Assembly: GCA_951813605.1 (NCBI GenBank)
Contig: OX638379.1
Span: forward strand, 4,290,062-4,354,061
Origin: an uncultured Bryobacterales bacterium
GTDB taxonomy: Bacteria > Acidobacteriota > Terriglobia > Bryobacterales > UBA6623
DNA length: 64,000 bases
Direction: 5' to 3'
Below are positions 9,400-17,632 of the stretch, in pieces. The position numbers were made by a program, and so were the translations under genes. Positions within the stretch are counted from its first letter, which is position 1, and the number at the start of each line of letters is the position of its first letter. The notes under the pieces were generated by a model. The model was not told where the DNA came from. It saw only the letters and a program-made list of their open reading frames with translations, and searched no databases.

Positions 9400-10587
9400 T
9401 TACCACCGCAGCTTCAGCCCGATCTGCGTGATGCGAGCGTCCAACGCACTGCGAACCTGGCCGAAGAAGCGGATAGTGGCCGTTTCAGTGGGCTGCCCCA
9501 GCTGCCTGTGATTGAAGAAGTTGAAGAACTCGGCTCGGAACTGAATCCGGAAACCTTCCGAGACGCGGAACTGCCCGTTGGACGACACGCCCCAATTGTT
9601 GAGCCCCGGAATCTGCAATGCGTTCCTTCCGGAATTGCCGAATGTCCCCCGAGGGTTGGGCTCGAAGCACGAGGTGTCAAAGTACCGGTCGACCGAGCGC
9701 TGGCCGCGGGGAAGGTTCCCGTCGCAAGACCAGTTGGCACGGTTGAACGCAAACGCTCCCACGTTCGAGCGGGCGCCCGCCGTCCCAGGAGAGAACCAGT
9801 TGCCGGTCATGAACGTCGCGATTCCGTTGAAGGACCATCCACCGCGAATCGAGTCGGCCGCGGCGGAGGCGTTTGCCATGTGGCGCCACCCTCTCCCGAA
9901 GGTCAGCTCGTGCACATAGCTTGCGCTGGATCGCTGGCGCACGTCGAAATCCGCGTTGCCGCGGTCATGCCGCAGGCTGCGGGCGTTCTGGTGCCCGGAT
10001 CCTCCGCATCCGCGAGATGCGGTGTCGATCGAATGGGACCTTGTGTAGCCGATCAGGGAGCTCACGCCCTTGCGGAACCTCTTCTCGTGGCCGACTTGAA
10101 GGCCGTTGCAGCTGGAATTCTCCTGCCAGTTCGACGAGAGCATGTCGCCGAAACCGGGGAACGGGCGACGGTCCTTGATTGGCGTACGATTGTTCGGGTC
10201 CGGAAGGGTGGCTTGGTTGATGTACACTCGCTCCGCAAGCTTCGTACCGGCGCTTTCCACGGAGGCGACATCGAGCACGATCGTGTCAGACAACGCGTGG
10301 CTGATGCTGAGCTTCCAGTGCTGCAGGTAAGGGGTCCGGTCGCTCGGATCGACGGAGAAAGGGGAGAGCGTCGAAATCGGCTGACCGCGGCAAGCCAGTG
10401 ACGGCATTCGTGGCAGCGAGGAAACTCCAGGCACGACGGCGCCCGTGCGATCGGTCACTGTTCCGACGATCGTACCCGACACAATCTGGGCGGAAACGCG
10501 GACTGTGGCCGCGACGCCGAACACGAGCGCGACGCCGATGAACGCTGTGAGTCGCCGAACAGCAACTGAGTCCCTAATCGCGCTCAT
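9400..10587 (-). CDS. Oar-like TonB-dependent receptor, internally truncated
   Basis: It has a strong Shine-Dalgarno (AGGAGG, 6 nt before ATG 10587), a signal peptide ending in VSAQ, and the start of a CarboxypepD_reg-like domain (SGTIVGTVTDRTGAVVPGV, about residues 37-55). It then jumps directly into what in the full-length relative at 40466-43948 is the C-terminal part of the beta barrel: PYLQHWKLSISHAL aligns with PYLQSYSLDFQYEL there. The rest of the carboxypeptidase-like domain, the whole plug and most of the barrel (about 700 residues) are missing with the frame kept open. The C-terminus (QIGLKLRW) is a proper outer-membrane end. It is either an in-frame deletion remnant or an assembly collapse; as encoded it cannot be a gated transporter. 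Confidence 0.75.
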   Translation of the reverse strand: MSAIRDSVAVRRLTAFIGVALVFGVAATVRVSAQIVSGTIVGTVTDRTGAVVPGVSSLPRMPSLACRGQPISTLSPFSVDPSDRTPYLQHWKLSISHALSDTIVLDVASVESAGTKLAERVYINQATLPDPNNRTPIKDRRPFPGFGDMLSSNWQENSSCNGLQVGHEKRFRKGVSSLIGYTRSHSIDTASRGCGGSGHQNARSLRHDRGNADFDVRQRSSASYVHELTFGRGWRHMANASAAADSIRGGWSFNGIATFMTGNWFSPGTAGARSNVGAFAFNRANWSCDGNLPRGQRSVDRYFDTSCFEPNPRGTFGNSGRNALQIPGLNNWGVSSNGQFRVSEGFRIQFRAEFFNFFNHRQLGQPTETATIRFFGQVRSALDARITQIGLKLRW

Positions 10588-11581
10588 GACTTGCCTCCTG
10601 CGGCTCCATTGTTGCGCCGACTGTGCTCGAAATCAACGTGGGAATTGCAAGTCCTCCAACGATCAGGCAACCAAATGGCACGAATTCAGAGCAAGGCTCC
10701 GAGCTTTCCTGCGTGCGCCCGCCACTACGGAGGCTTGGCCAAATGTCGTAATCGACTCGGTGTCGTTCGCGAGACATTGACGTATCCGGATCCATGGGTA
10801 ATCCGGCATGAGTCTCCAGCCGACCGTTGCGCGCGAAGGCTCCGCGCTGGCGCCCGACGACGGGCCGATCGGGCGGAACTAGGCACAGCGGTTCCGGCGC
10901 GCGTGATCGGCGGCGGCACTTGGGCGCCCAGCGTCACGGCATCCGTGGAAAGCCGCTCGCTGTGCGCCGGGCGAATGGAGCTGCCGAGGAGGTCCAAGAG
11001 CAGGATCGCTCCACCTCCAGGGCGTGAATGCCGTCGGCTTGGATCGCTGCGATTGACGGGTGTTGCGGGACAGGCAAGAGGATTGCCTGCTGGCGATCTC
11101 TCGGCAGAACGCATCCGATGCTGAACGACCAGGTGGGGTCGAATCGGCCCGCAACTCTTCCCGAGCTCGATCGGCCGCGAAGCCTCGAGCGGGACGCTTC
11201 CCGCCTTGGGGATTTATTGCGCCAGTCTCCCGGGCCGTCCAGCCCAGCGGAAGAACTTGAATGCCAGAAGGGCGATGCTGTTGACGCCAGCGGCATCAAC
11301 CTCGGCGGCGGCCGGGGAGCGTCTTGGCATCAGGGCCTCGAAGACCGGAACTCGGGGCGCGAACTGCGCCGAGCGGCAGCCTAGGATGCGGCTGCCAGTC
11401 TTCGTGCCCTAGCAGGGACCGGGGCAAGGCGGTCGTGAAATGTAACTAATCTGTCATTTTTTGTTCCGTTTGACTCCAAATTGTTCCTATACTCGTAAGT
11501 AGGGTTGCCGGCACGCACTCTCGCCCGCTCCCCAGAGTCACAGCAACGTCACGATCCTAGTTGCCGCAAGGCGTGTCACCC
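10588..11581. other. 994-bp intergenic region
   Basis: It lies between the divergent receptor remnant (minus strand) and korA (plus strand). Open frames on both strands are Arg/Pro/Ser-rich with no family resemblance, so I annotate none. The last 150 bp become AT-rich and probably hold the korA promoter. Confidence 0.4.
11461..11493 (+). promoter_or_regulatory. Putative korA promoter/operator region
   Basis: It is an AT-rich block 90-120 bp upstream of korA. It contains a direct repeat TTGTTCC at 11461-11467 and 11481-11487, exactly 20 bp (two helical turns) apart, a TTGACT at 11470 and a TATACT at 11488. The TTGACT-TATACT spacing of 12 bp is too short for a standard sigma-70 pair, so this is only a candidate regulator site or promoter. 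Confidence 0.25.
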
Positions 11582-13423
11582 ATGCAATCCGTGAAAGTCG
11601 CCCCTGTTGGGGACTCCCTGCAGCTGAAAGCGCGCGAAGTCGTAAACGACTTCAGCATCCATGTCGCCACGGTCAACGGGTCCGGTAGCCAGTCTTCGAA
11701 CTTGATCCTGCTAAGGGCACTGTTCGAGATGGGCATCCCGGTGTCAGGCAAGAATCTATTCCCCTCAAACATCGCCGGCCTGCCCACTTGGTACACCATC
11801 CGTGCCAGCAAGTACGGGTTCACCGGTCGCAAGAAAGAAGTCGACGTCCTCGTGGCGATGAACGGCCAAACGGGGACGGAGGATGTGGAGAGCTTGCACC
11901 CGGGCCGGGCGGTGATCTACGACGAGCCGCTGCGGCTGCAAGATCTCCGCAACGACCTGCACTTCTACCCTGTGCCGTTTGACAAGCTTGTCGCGCCTGT
12001 TTGCCCCCAGCATAAGCTGCGAAAGCTAGTGCGCAACGTCATCTACGACGGCGTTTTGGCGTCTCTGCTAGGCGTCGAGATGGAGGAGTTGCGACGGGCG
12101 ATCTACAAGCAGTTCGGAAAAAAGCCCAAAGCGGCTGTCCTGAACTGGAACGCTGCCATCGCGGGCTACGAATGGGCCGAAAAGAATCTCGAGAAGAGCG
12201 ACCCGTTTCGGCTGGAACGCATGGACGGGAACGAGGGCAAGATCATTGTCGAAGGCAACGCGGCGGCAGCGCTAGGCGCGGTCTTCGGCGGCGTGAGCGT
12301 CATCACTTGGTACCCGATCACCCCTTCTTCATCGCTGGCGGAAGCGGCCCAGGAATACCTCAAGCGGTTCCGGATCGACCCCGAGACCGGCAAGGCGACC
12401 TTTGCCGTGATCCAAGCCGAGGACGAGCTGGCATCGATCGGCATGGCCATCGGCGCGGGCTGGGCCGGCGCCCGGGCGATGACCACGACCGCCGGCCCGG
12501 GCATCTCCTTGATGTCCGAGTTCGTCGGCCTGGCCCACTTCGCGGAAATCCCGGTGGTGCTGATCAACGTGCAGCGCATGGGCCCCTCGACTGGCCTGCC
12601 GACCCGCACGTCGCAGGGTGACTTCTTGTCAGCGGCAACGCTCTCGCACGGCGACACAACCCACCCCATGCTGATTCCGGCGACGCCGGAAGAATGCTTC
12701 GAATTCGGCGCCAAGGCCTTCGATGTCGCCGAGCGCATTCAGGCGCCGGTCTTCGTCATGCTGGACCTGGATCTGGGGATGAACTATTGGACAGCCGACA
12801 AGTTCGAGTACCCTGACTGGAACATGGATCGAGGCAAGGTTCTCAGCGAGCAGGACATCGAGAGCCTGCAGGGGGATTGGGGGCGGTATCGCGACGTGGA
12901 CGGCGACGGCATCGCCTACCGAACGCTTCCCGGCAACCGCCACCCGCAAGCGGCTTACTTCACGCGAGGCACTGGGCACGACGAGGACGCGAACTACAGC
13001 GAGCGCGAGGAAGACTGGATCCGCAACATGGACCGGATCAAGAAAAAGATGATCGGCGCTCGGCGCTGGCTGCCGGAACCAGTGATCGACGACAATGCTG
13101 CCGCTAGGATCGCGTTGATTGCTGCGGGAACCAGCCACGAGCCAGTCCGCGAGAGCCGAAACCAGCTGCTTGTCGAGTACGGAGTCGAAAGCGCCTACTG
13201 CCGCGTGCGCGGCTGGCCGTTCAGCCACAACACCGAAGAGTTCATCGCCCGGCACAAGCGAGTGTACGTAGTGGAGCAAAACCGGGACGGCCAGTTGCGG
13301 GCGCTCCTGCGCCGCCAGTTTCCGGCGATTCACGACCACTTGCGCAGTGTCCGCTACTACGGCGGAATGCCGCTGGACGCGCGTTCCGTAACGGACGCCA
13401 TCGTTGAGGAGGAGAGGCTGTGA
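11582..13423 (+). CDS. korA: 2-oxoacid:ferredoxin oxidoreductase, fused gamma-alpha subunit
   Basis: Large subunit of a CoA-dependent 2-oxoacid (probably 2-oxoglutarate) oxidoreductase. The protein is 613 aa from ATG 11582. An N-terminal gamma domain (about residues 15-190; VATVNGSGSQSSNLILLRA, GLPTWYTIRASKYGFTGR) is followed by an alpha domain (about 205-600) with ITWYPITPSSSLAEAA, IQAEDELASIGMAIGAGWAG and TTTAGPGISLMSEFVG. This gamma-alpha order is usual for KorA. The stop overlaps the korB start by 4 bp, so the two are translationally coupled. No ferredoxin or delta-subunit gene is adjacent. The ATG at 11582 follows AAGG at about 10 nt; a TTG at 11561 is possible. Confidence 0.92.
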   Translation: MQSVKVAPVGDSLQLKAREVVNDFSIHVATVNGSGSQSSNLILLRALFEMGIPVSGKNLFPSNIAGLPTWYTIRASKYGFTGRKKEVDVLVAMNGQTGTEDVESLHPGRAVIYDEPLRLQDLRNDLHFYPVPFDKLVAPVCPQHKLRKLVRNVIYDGVLASLLGVEMEELRRAIYKQFGKKPKAAVLNWNAAIAGYEWAEKNLEKSDPFRLERMDGNEGKIIVEGNAAAALGAVFGGVSVITWYPITPSSSLAEAAQEYLKRFRIDPETGKATFAVIQAEDELASIGMAIGAGWAGARAMTTTAGPGISLMSEFVGLAHFAEIPVVLINVQRMGPSTGLPTRTSQGDFLSAATLSHGDTTHPMLIPATPEECFEFGAKAFDVAERIQAPVFVMLDLDLGMNYWTADKFEYPDWNMDRGKVLSEQDIESLQGDWGRYRDVDGDGIAYRTLPGNRHPQAAYFTRGTGHDEDANYSEREEDWIRNMDRIKKKMIGARRWLPEPVIDDNAAARIALIAAGTSHEPVRESRNQLLVEYGVESAYCRVRGWPFSHNTEEFIARHKRVYVVEQNRDGQLRALLRRQFPAIHDHLRSVRYYGGMPLDARSVTDAIVEEERL

Positions 13424-14484
13424 GGACGGCACCCGTCAGACGTCGCCGAAGGAGGAAGGCCCCTGCCGAGAACCGTATCGGTTTGGGCCCGGAACCGTAC
13501 CGCGGCCTGAAGACAACTTTGTGCGCCGGTTGCGGCCACAACTCGATCTCGGAGCGTATCGTCGAGTGCTTTTTCGAGATGGGCATCGACCCGACACAGG
13601 TGGTCAAGCTCTCGGGGATTGGCTGCTCGTCCAAATCGCCAGCCTATTTCCTGAGCATGTCGCACGGCTTCAACAGCGTGCACGGAAGAATGCCGGCGGT
13701 GGCTACGGGAGCGGTCCTCGCCAATAAGAACCTGCTAGCGCTGGGCGTGTCCGGTGACGGCGACACCGCCTCCATCGGTCTCGGCCAGTTCGTCCACATG
13801 ATGCGTCGCAACGTCCCTGTCGTCTACGTCATCGAGGACAACGGCTGCTACGGCCTGACCAAGGGCCAATTCTCCGCGACAGCGCATCTGGGTTCGACTA
13901 CCAAGTCCGGGATCGCTAACGAGCTCCCGCCTATCGACACCTGCGGACTCGCCGTCCAGCTTGGCGCTACATTTGTGGCCCGCTCGTTCTCAGGCGACAA
14001 GAAGCAACTGCAGGCCATTCTCAAGGCGGCGCTGAGCCACCGAGGGACGGCCGTGCTGGACGTGGTCTCGCCCTGCGTCACGTTCAACGACCATCCGGGC
14101 TCGACGAAGAGCTACAAGTACGTACGAGCCAACAATGTCCCGCTGCAGTCAATCGGCTTCGTGCCGCACTTCGACGAGATTCACGTTGAAGGGGAATTCC
14201 CGCCGGGCACGGTGCGCGAAGTCGAGATGCACGACGGGTCCCTCGTGCGCCTGGAGAAGCTCGAGGAGGAGTACGACCCGACCGACCGCATCAAGGCACT
14301 GGACCGGATCGAGCTTGCAAGCGAGAAGGGCCAGATCCTGACCGGATTGCTGTACGTCGATACCGACGCGCCGAGCTTCACCGAAATGCTGAACCTCGAC
14401 GACACCCCGATCGCCCAAATAGGCCAGGACCGCCTGCGCCCGCCGAAGCGCGCCTTGGACGAAGTGATGGCAGAGCTAGCCTGA
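13420..14484 (+). CDS. korB: 2-oxoacid:ferredoxin oxidoreductase beta subunit
   Basis: Thiamine-diphosphate-binding subunit partnering KorA. The GTG start overlaps the korA stop (GTGA). TTLCAGCGHNSISERIV (about residues 29-45) and KLSGIGCSSKSP hold the cluster/TPP-proximal cysteines. The TPP motif runs from GVSGDGDTASIGLGQFVHMM to EDNGCYGLTKGQ (about 108-147). Length (354 aa) is normal for KorB. With KorA it would convert 2-oxoglutarate and CoA to succinyl-CoA with ferredoxin as acceptor; direction and exact 2-oxoacid are inferred from family, not shown by sequence. The gene ends 4 bp from the convergent glycosyltransferase gene. Confidence 0.93.
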   Translation: MRTAPVRRRRRRKAPAENRIGLGPEPYRGLKTTLCAGCGHNSISERIVECFFEMGIDPTQVVKLSGIGCSSKSPAYFLSMSHGFNSVHGRMPAVATGAVLANKNLLALGVSGDGDTASIGLGQFVHMMRRNVPVVYVIEDNGCYGLTKGQFSATAHLGSTTKSGIANELPPIDTCGLAVQLGATFVARSFSGDKKQLQAILKAALSHRGTAVLDVVSPCVTFNDHPGSTKSYKYVRANNVPLQSIGFVPHFDEIHVEGEFPPGTVREVEMHDGSLVRLEKLEEEYDPTDRIKALDRIELASEKGQILTGLLYVDTDAPSFTEMLNLDDTPIAQIGQDRLRPPKRALDEVMAELA

Positions 14485-14488
14485 CCGC

Positions 14489-15979
14489 TTAGCGCAATTC
14501 CGGCTCTTTTTCCTGCCTTGGATCGTGGCGCACGATCTGAGGCGGGTCCCCTTCGATCCGGAACGCTCGAGGCTGTGCCGCGCAGTCCGGGATGGTGTCT
14601 CGCCCGTAGTGCCGGAAGCCGTAGGCGACGTGCCGTCTCACGTCCCCTAGGCATGCTTGCTCCATGCGCGACTGGTGCTCCAGATAGAATTCCCGCGTTC
14701 CCGCGAGTCGGCTGGCAGGGGGGTAGGTCTGTAGCTTGAGCAACGTTAGAGCGAGCGCGGCGACCGCCCCAACCGCTGGGATGGCCCATGACCTGCCCGC
14801 CTTCAGAGCCGCCAGCGCGGCCAGGCTCGCGGCCCCGAGGCCCGCACCGAGACCCGTGGCCAGGCTCCTGGGCTGGAGCCCGTCCCAAGCTCGGGAGATG
14901 CCGTCCGCAAGCGCCGGCGCAATCAGCGTCCCGGCCAACGGAACCATCAACAGGGTGCCGGCGGCGGCGAGCAGGAGCCCCCTCCTCGGCTCCTGTCTCC
15001 ACTGGATTCCAAGCAGGACTGCCAGCGGTGGAATCGATGGCAGGATGTACGCGGGGAGCTTGTTCACCGACAGCGAGAAGAATGCGAGCGTCCCTAGGGC
15101 CCAGGCTGTCAGGAAGCGCTGGCGCGGCTCGCTCCATAGTGCGTCCCGCCCGAGACCGAGAAGGAGCGGTGTCCAGGGCAGCAGGAAGACCAGCAGCACC
15201 GGTCCGAAAAACCACCACGGCTGCCCATGCTCCAAGGACGAGCTGAGAAATCGTTCCAGATGGTGACGGACGATGAACTCCTCGACGAAGACCGTCCCGT
15301 TGCGCCAGTAGCATGCTAGGTACCACGGAAGGCAGACTCCGGCGAAAGGAAGGAGAGAGCGATGGCTTAGCAGGTCCAGCACGCGGCGCGGCTGCTGAAA
15401 AATAAGCGGCGTCAGGGCGAAAAGGGCAACAGTCGGGGCCACAAGCCCCTTGCAGAGCACGCCAAGCCCCAGCAACGCGCCGAACGGGACAAGGCAGCGA
15501 CGGTTTCTGTCGTCGGGATTCTGCACCCACGGCAGCAGGCAGAGCAGGGCCGCGGAGGTGCAGGCCGTCAAGGGCGCGTCAAACACCGCGGCGTCGGCAT
15601 ACGCTACCCATCCAGCCGACGTGCCGAGCACGCATGTCGCCGCAACCGCCGTTCGGACCCCGAAGGCCTTTCGCACCGTAGCGATGAAAAACGCAAGGAA
15701 TCCAAGGCTGAGCAAGACCACCGGTACGCGAGCGTAAGATTCCAGGCCAACAACGTGTCCTATCGCCCCAAGCCAGAACAGCATTGCGGGCTTTTCGAAC
15801 CAAGGCTCGCCCCAGAGCACGGGCGTGATCCAGTTGCCGGATTCGGCCATGTGGCGCGCGATCGACGCGTAGCGGGGCTCGTCAGGGCCGACCAACCCCC
15901 GTTGAGGGATGGGAATCAAATACAGGGCAGCCGCTAGGATTGCGGCCACCGCCAGCGTCGCGGCGAGTTTCCTGTTCAC
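14489..15979 (-). CDS. ArnT-like glycosyltransferase family 39 membrane protein
   Basis: Polytopic inner-membrane glycosyltransferase that would move a sugar from a polyprenyl-phosphate carrier to a lipid or protein acceptor on the periplasmic side. The 496-aa protein has an N-terminal helix (residues 5-24) followed by the first periplasmic loop with GLVGPDEPRYASIARHM, the conserved acidic motif of the PMT/ArnT superfamily, then WFEKPAMLFWL. About ten further hydrophobic segments follow before a soluble tail of about 100 residues. Its start overlaps the stop of the upstream DUF1080 gene by 4 bp, so the two share a transcript. Donor and acceptor are unknown. Confidence 0.85.
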   Translation of the reverse strand: MNRKLAATLAVAAILAAALYLIPIPQRGLVGPDEPRYASIARHMAESGNWITPVLWGEPWFEKPAMLFWLGAIGHVVGLESYARVPVVLLSLGFLAFFIATVRKAFGVRTAVAATCVLGTSAGWVAYADAAVFDAPLTACTSAALLCLLPWVQNPDDRNRRCLVPFGALLGLGVLCKGLVAPTVALFALTPLIFQQPRRVLDLLSHRSLLPFAGVCLPWYLACYWRNGTVFVEEFIVRHHLERFLSSSLEHGQPWWFFGPVLLVFLLPWTPLLLGLGRDALWSEPRQRFLTAWALGTLAFFSLSVNKLPAYILPSIPPLAVLLGIQWRQEPRRGLLLAAAGTLLMVPLAGTLIAPALADGISRAWDGLQPRSLATGLGAGLGAASLAALAALKAGRSWAIPAVGAVAALALTLLKLQTYPPASRLAGTREFYLEHQSRMEQACLGDVRRHVAYGFRHYGRDTIPDCAAQPRAFRIEGDPPQIVRHDPRQEKEPELR

Positions 15980-16920
15980 TGGGCGAGGGGCGTCAGGAGG
16001 ATCTTGCGGAACTCTACGGCTCCGTGATCGCCTTGGAGCGTAATTGGGCCGGGCTCGCTCTCTTGCCAGTCAGTCGCCATCGCGGTGAATCCCTCGACAA
16101 CGGCGCGGTCGATCGTCTTGATGCCGTTGAGAACCACGGTGACTTCGCGCCCGACAAGCCGGATATCCAAGGCCTGCCATGCCCTGGCAGGCCGGCTGGC
16201 GTTCACTCTCGGCGCGATCCTGCCGTATAGAGCCCCGTTGCCATGGTCGCTAGCCGGCCTGGCGTGATCATCGAGTATCTGGATTTCGTAACGTCCGCGC
16301 AGCCCGACCCCGCCGTTCATCCCGGGATGGACCATGTACTCAATCTCGAGGCGAAAGTTCCAGAAGGCCGCGTCGGAAACGAGCACGTCGGCTTGCCTGC
16401 GGTTCTTGAGGATCCCGTCGTCCACGGACCAACCGTCCTCGCGGCCCGGTCGCAGCGTATGCCAGCCACTCAAATCCGACCCGTTGAACAGGGCTGCCGG
16501 GGTTCCCTCCTTCCAAGATCCATCGTCGCTATCAAGGAGCAAGGGCGCCCTCTCGCCGACCCAAAGCAACAGCCCGGCATCTCGCAAAGCCGCGCCGAGA
16601 AGTCGGCCGTCGTGGATCGCGGCGGTCACCGGCGTCTTGACGTGAACGGTACGTTCCCGCCCGATGCGCCGCTCGAGGTGGAAGCGCAATTGGCCGTGCT
16701 CTATACGGGCATCGCGAATCGTGTCGAGTTGCCCGCCGGGGCCGCCACCCACCATTGCGCCGGAGACCGTGCCCGATTCGGCTCCGTTGATTTCCAGCCA
16801 CAGGACACGCCCGTTGTTCTCGCCCAGCGGCTGGATTATCCAGCGCCCGTTGAATTCCTCGTCCCCTGCCACGGCTGCGCCCGCGCAGCAAAGCAGCAGG
16901 CAAAGGAATCGCCGATACAT
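15976..16920 (-). CDS. Secreted DUF1080 (3-keto-disaccharide hydrolase-like) protein
   Basis: Exported 314-aa protein. Starting at ATG 16920 gives MYRRFLCLLLCCAGAAVAG, a clean signal peptide; the frame's earlier start at 16962 would mask it. After an N-terminal beta-rich region (about residues 20-120) comes a DUF1080 concanavalin-like domain with ALFNGSDLSGWHTL, WSVDDGILKNR, EIEYMVHPGMNGGVGLRG, YEIQILDDH and WQALDIRLVGREVTVVLNG. DUF1080 proteins include glycoside 3-keto-hydrolases and often co-occur with Gfo/Idh oxidoreductases, several of which are in this window though not adjacent. It is translationally coupled to the glycosyltransferase downstream. Confidence 0.85.
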   Translation of the reverse strand: MYRRFLCLLLCCAGAAVAGDEEFNGRWIIQPLGENNGRVLWLEINGAESGTVSGAMVGGGPGGQLDTIRDARIEHGQLRFHLERRIGRERTVHVKTPVTAAIHDGRLLGAALRDAGLLLWVGERAPLLLDSDDGSWKEGTPAALFNGSDLSGWHTLRPGREDGWSVDDGILKNRRQADVLVSDAAFWNFRLEIEYMVHPGMNGGVGLRGRYEIQILDDHARPASDHGNGALYGRIAPRVNASRPARAWQALDIRLVGREVTVVLNGIKTIDRAVVEGFTAMATDWQESEPGPITLQGDHGAVEFRKILLTPLAQ

Positions 16921-17554
16921 GGGCCGCAACGCCCATGATAGCCCCGAGCGGGAACAGTACATCGGGACATGGCGCGCGACGGAGCCTCACTGAAGTGAAG
17001 CACGAGCCATGCGTCGCAGAATTCGTCCATTTCGCCGATGGCCGGCGATGGCGCGCGAACTAAGGACGTGCCGGGACTTTCGCCGTTGGGCCGCGGCTCC
17101 CGGCGCACCGCCACCGGCATCATGGCACGGCGGCGAGAGTATGGGCCTTCGCTCGGGAGAACCGTCTCGTCCCGGGCGAGCATTCGGTACCAGCGCTCCG
17201 CAGGTGCTGACCGCGGCCTTGGACGGCCCAAGGGCCCTCAGGTGCTTGCGCGGTCAATCGTGGAGCGAGCTCCTGTGGACCCTGCGCGCCGGCAGCGCAG
17301 CACGGGGCGGCCCAACAGCGGTGCGGACGGTCCTCTCGCCGGCAGTCGCAGTCGGATCCAATCGATCAACCCTATGCCTGCCGCTAGACGAGCTGCAGCG
17401 CCCGTCTGGTCACCAATTCAGCCCGCCAGCCAGCGCGCAGGGTCCCTAGCCGAAGCAGCGGAACGGCGCAACCCCGATTTCGGAGCGACCCGGGTCCCCG
17501 GATCCGGACATCGGTTCGCCGGCTAGAATTCATGCGACGGAATCGTTCAATAGC
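16921..17554. other. 634-bp intergenic region
   Basis: It separates the minus-strand DUF1080 gene from the plus-strand DUF1549/1553 gene (divergent). No credible coding frame is visible. The right end carries the TTGACA promoter listed separately. Confidence 0.4.
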
Positions 17555-17584
17555 TTGACAATATATATGGGAAACGTGGATAGT
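17555..17584 (+). promoter_or_regulatory. Sigma-70-like promoter of the DUF1549/1553 gene
   Basis: A perfect -35 TTGACA at 17555-17560 is followed after 18 bp by GATAGT (17579-17584, 4 of 6 matches to TATAAT). It lies about 50 bp upstream of the chosen ATG at 17633. The match argues against using the TTG of this same TTGACA as a start codon. Confidence 0.5.
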
Positions 17585-17632
17585 ATGAGCGTGCGGGACT
17601 GTAGCGAGCCCGCTCTAGTCGAGGTGCAGCTA

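Noticed and set aside
8287..10401. 704-codon plus-strand open frame
   Set aside because: It is antisense to the sulfatase and the Oar-like remnant, has no recognisable domain, and reads as a high-GC mirror frame.
14181..15530. 449-codon minus-strand frame across korB and the glycosyltransferase
   Set aside because: Arg/Pro/Gly-rich shadow; the GT39 gene in the other minus-strand frame has clear motifs.
17555..17632. Extended start of the DUF1549/1553 gene at TTG 17555
   Set aside because: That TTG is part of a TTGACA -35 element; the ATG at 17633 has a ribosome site and starts a signal peptide.
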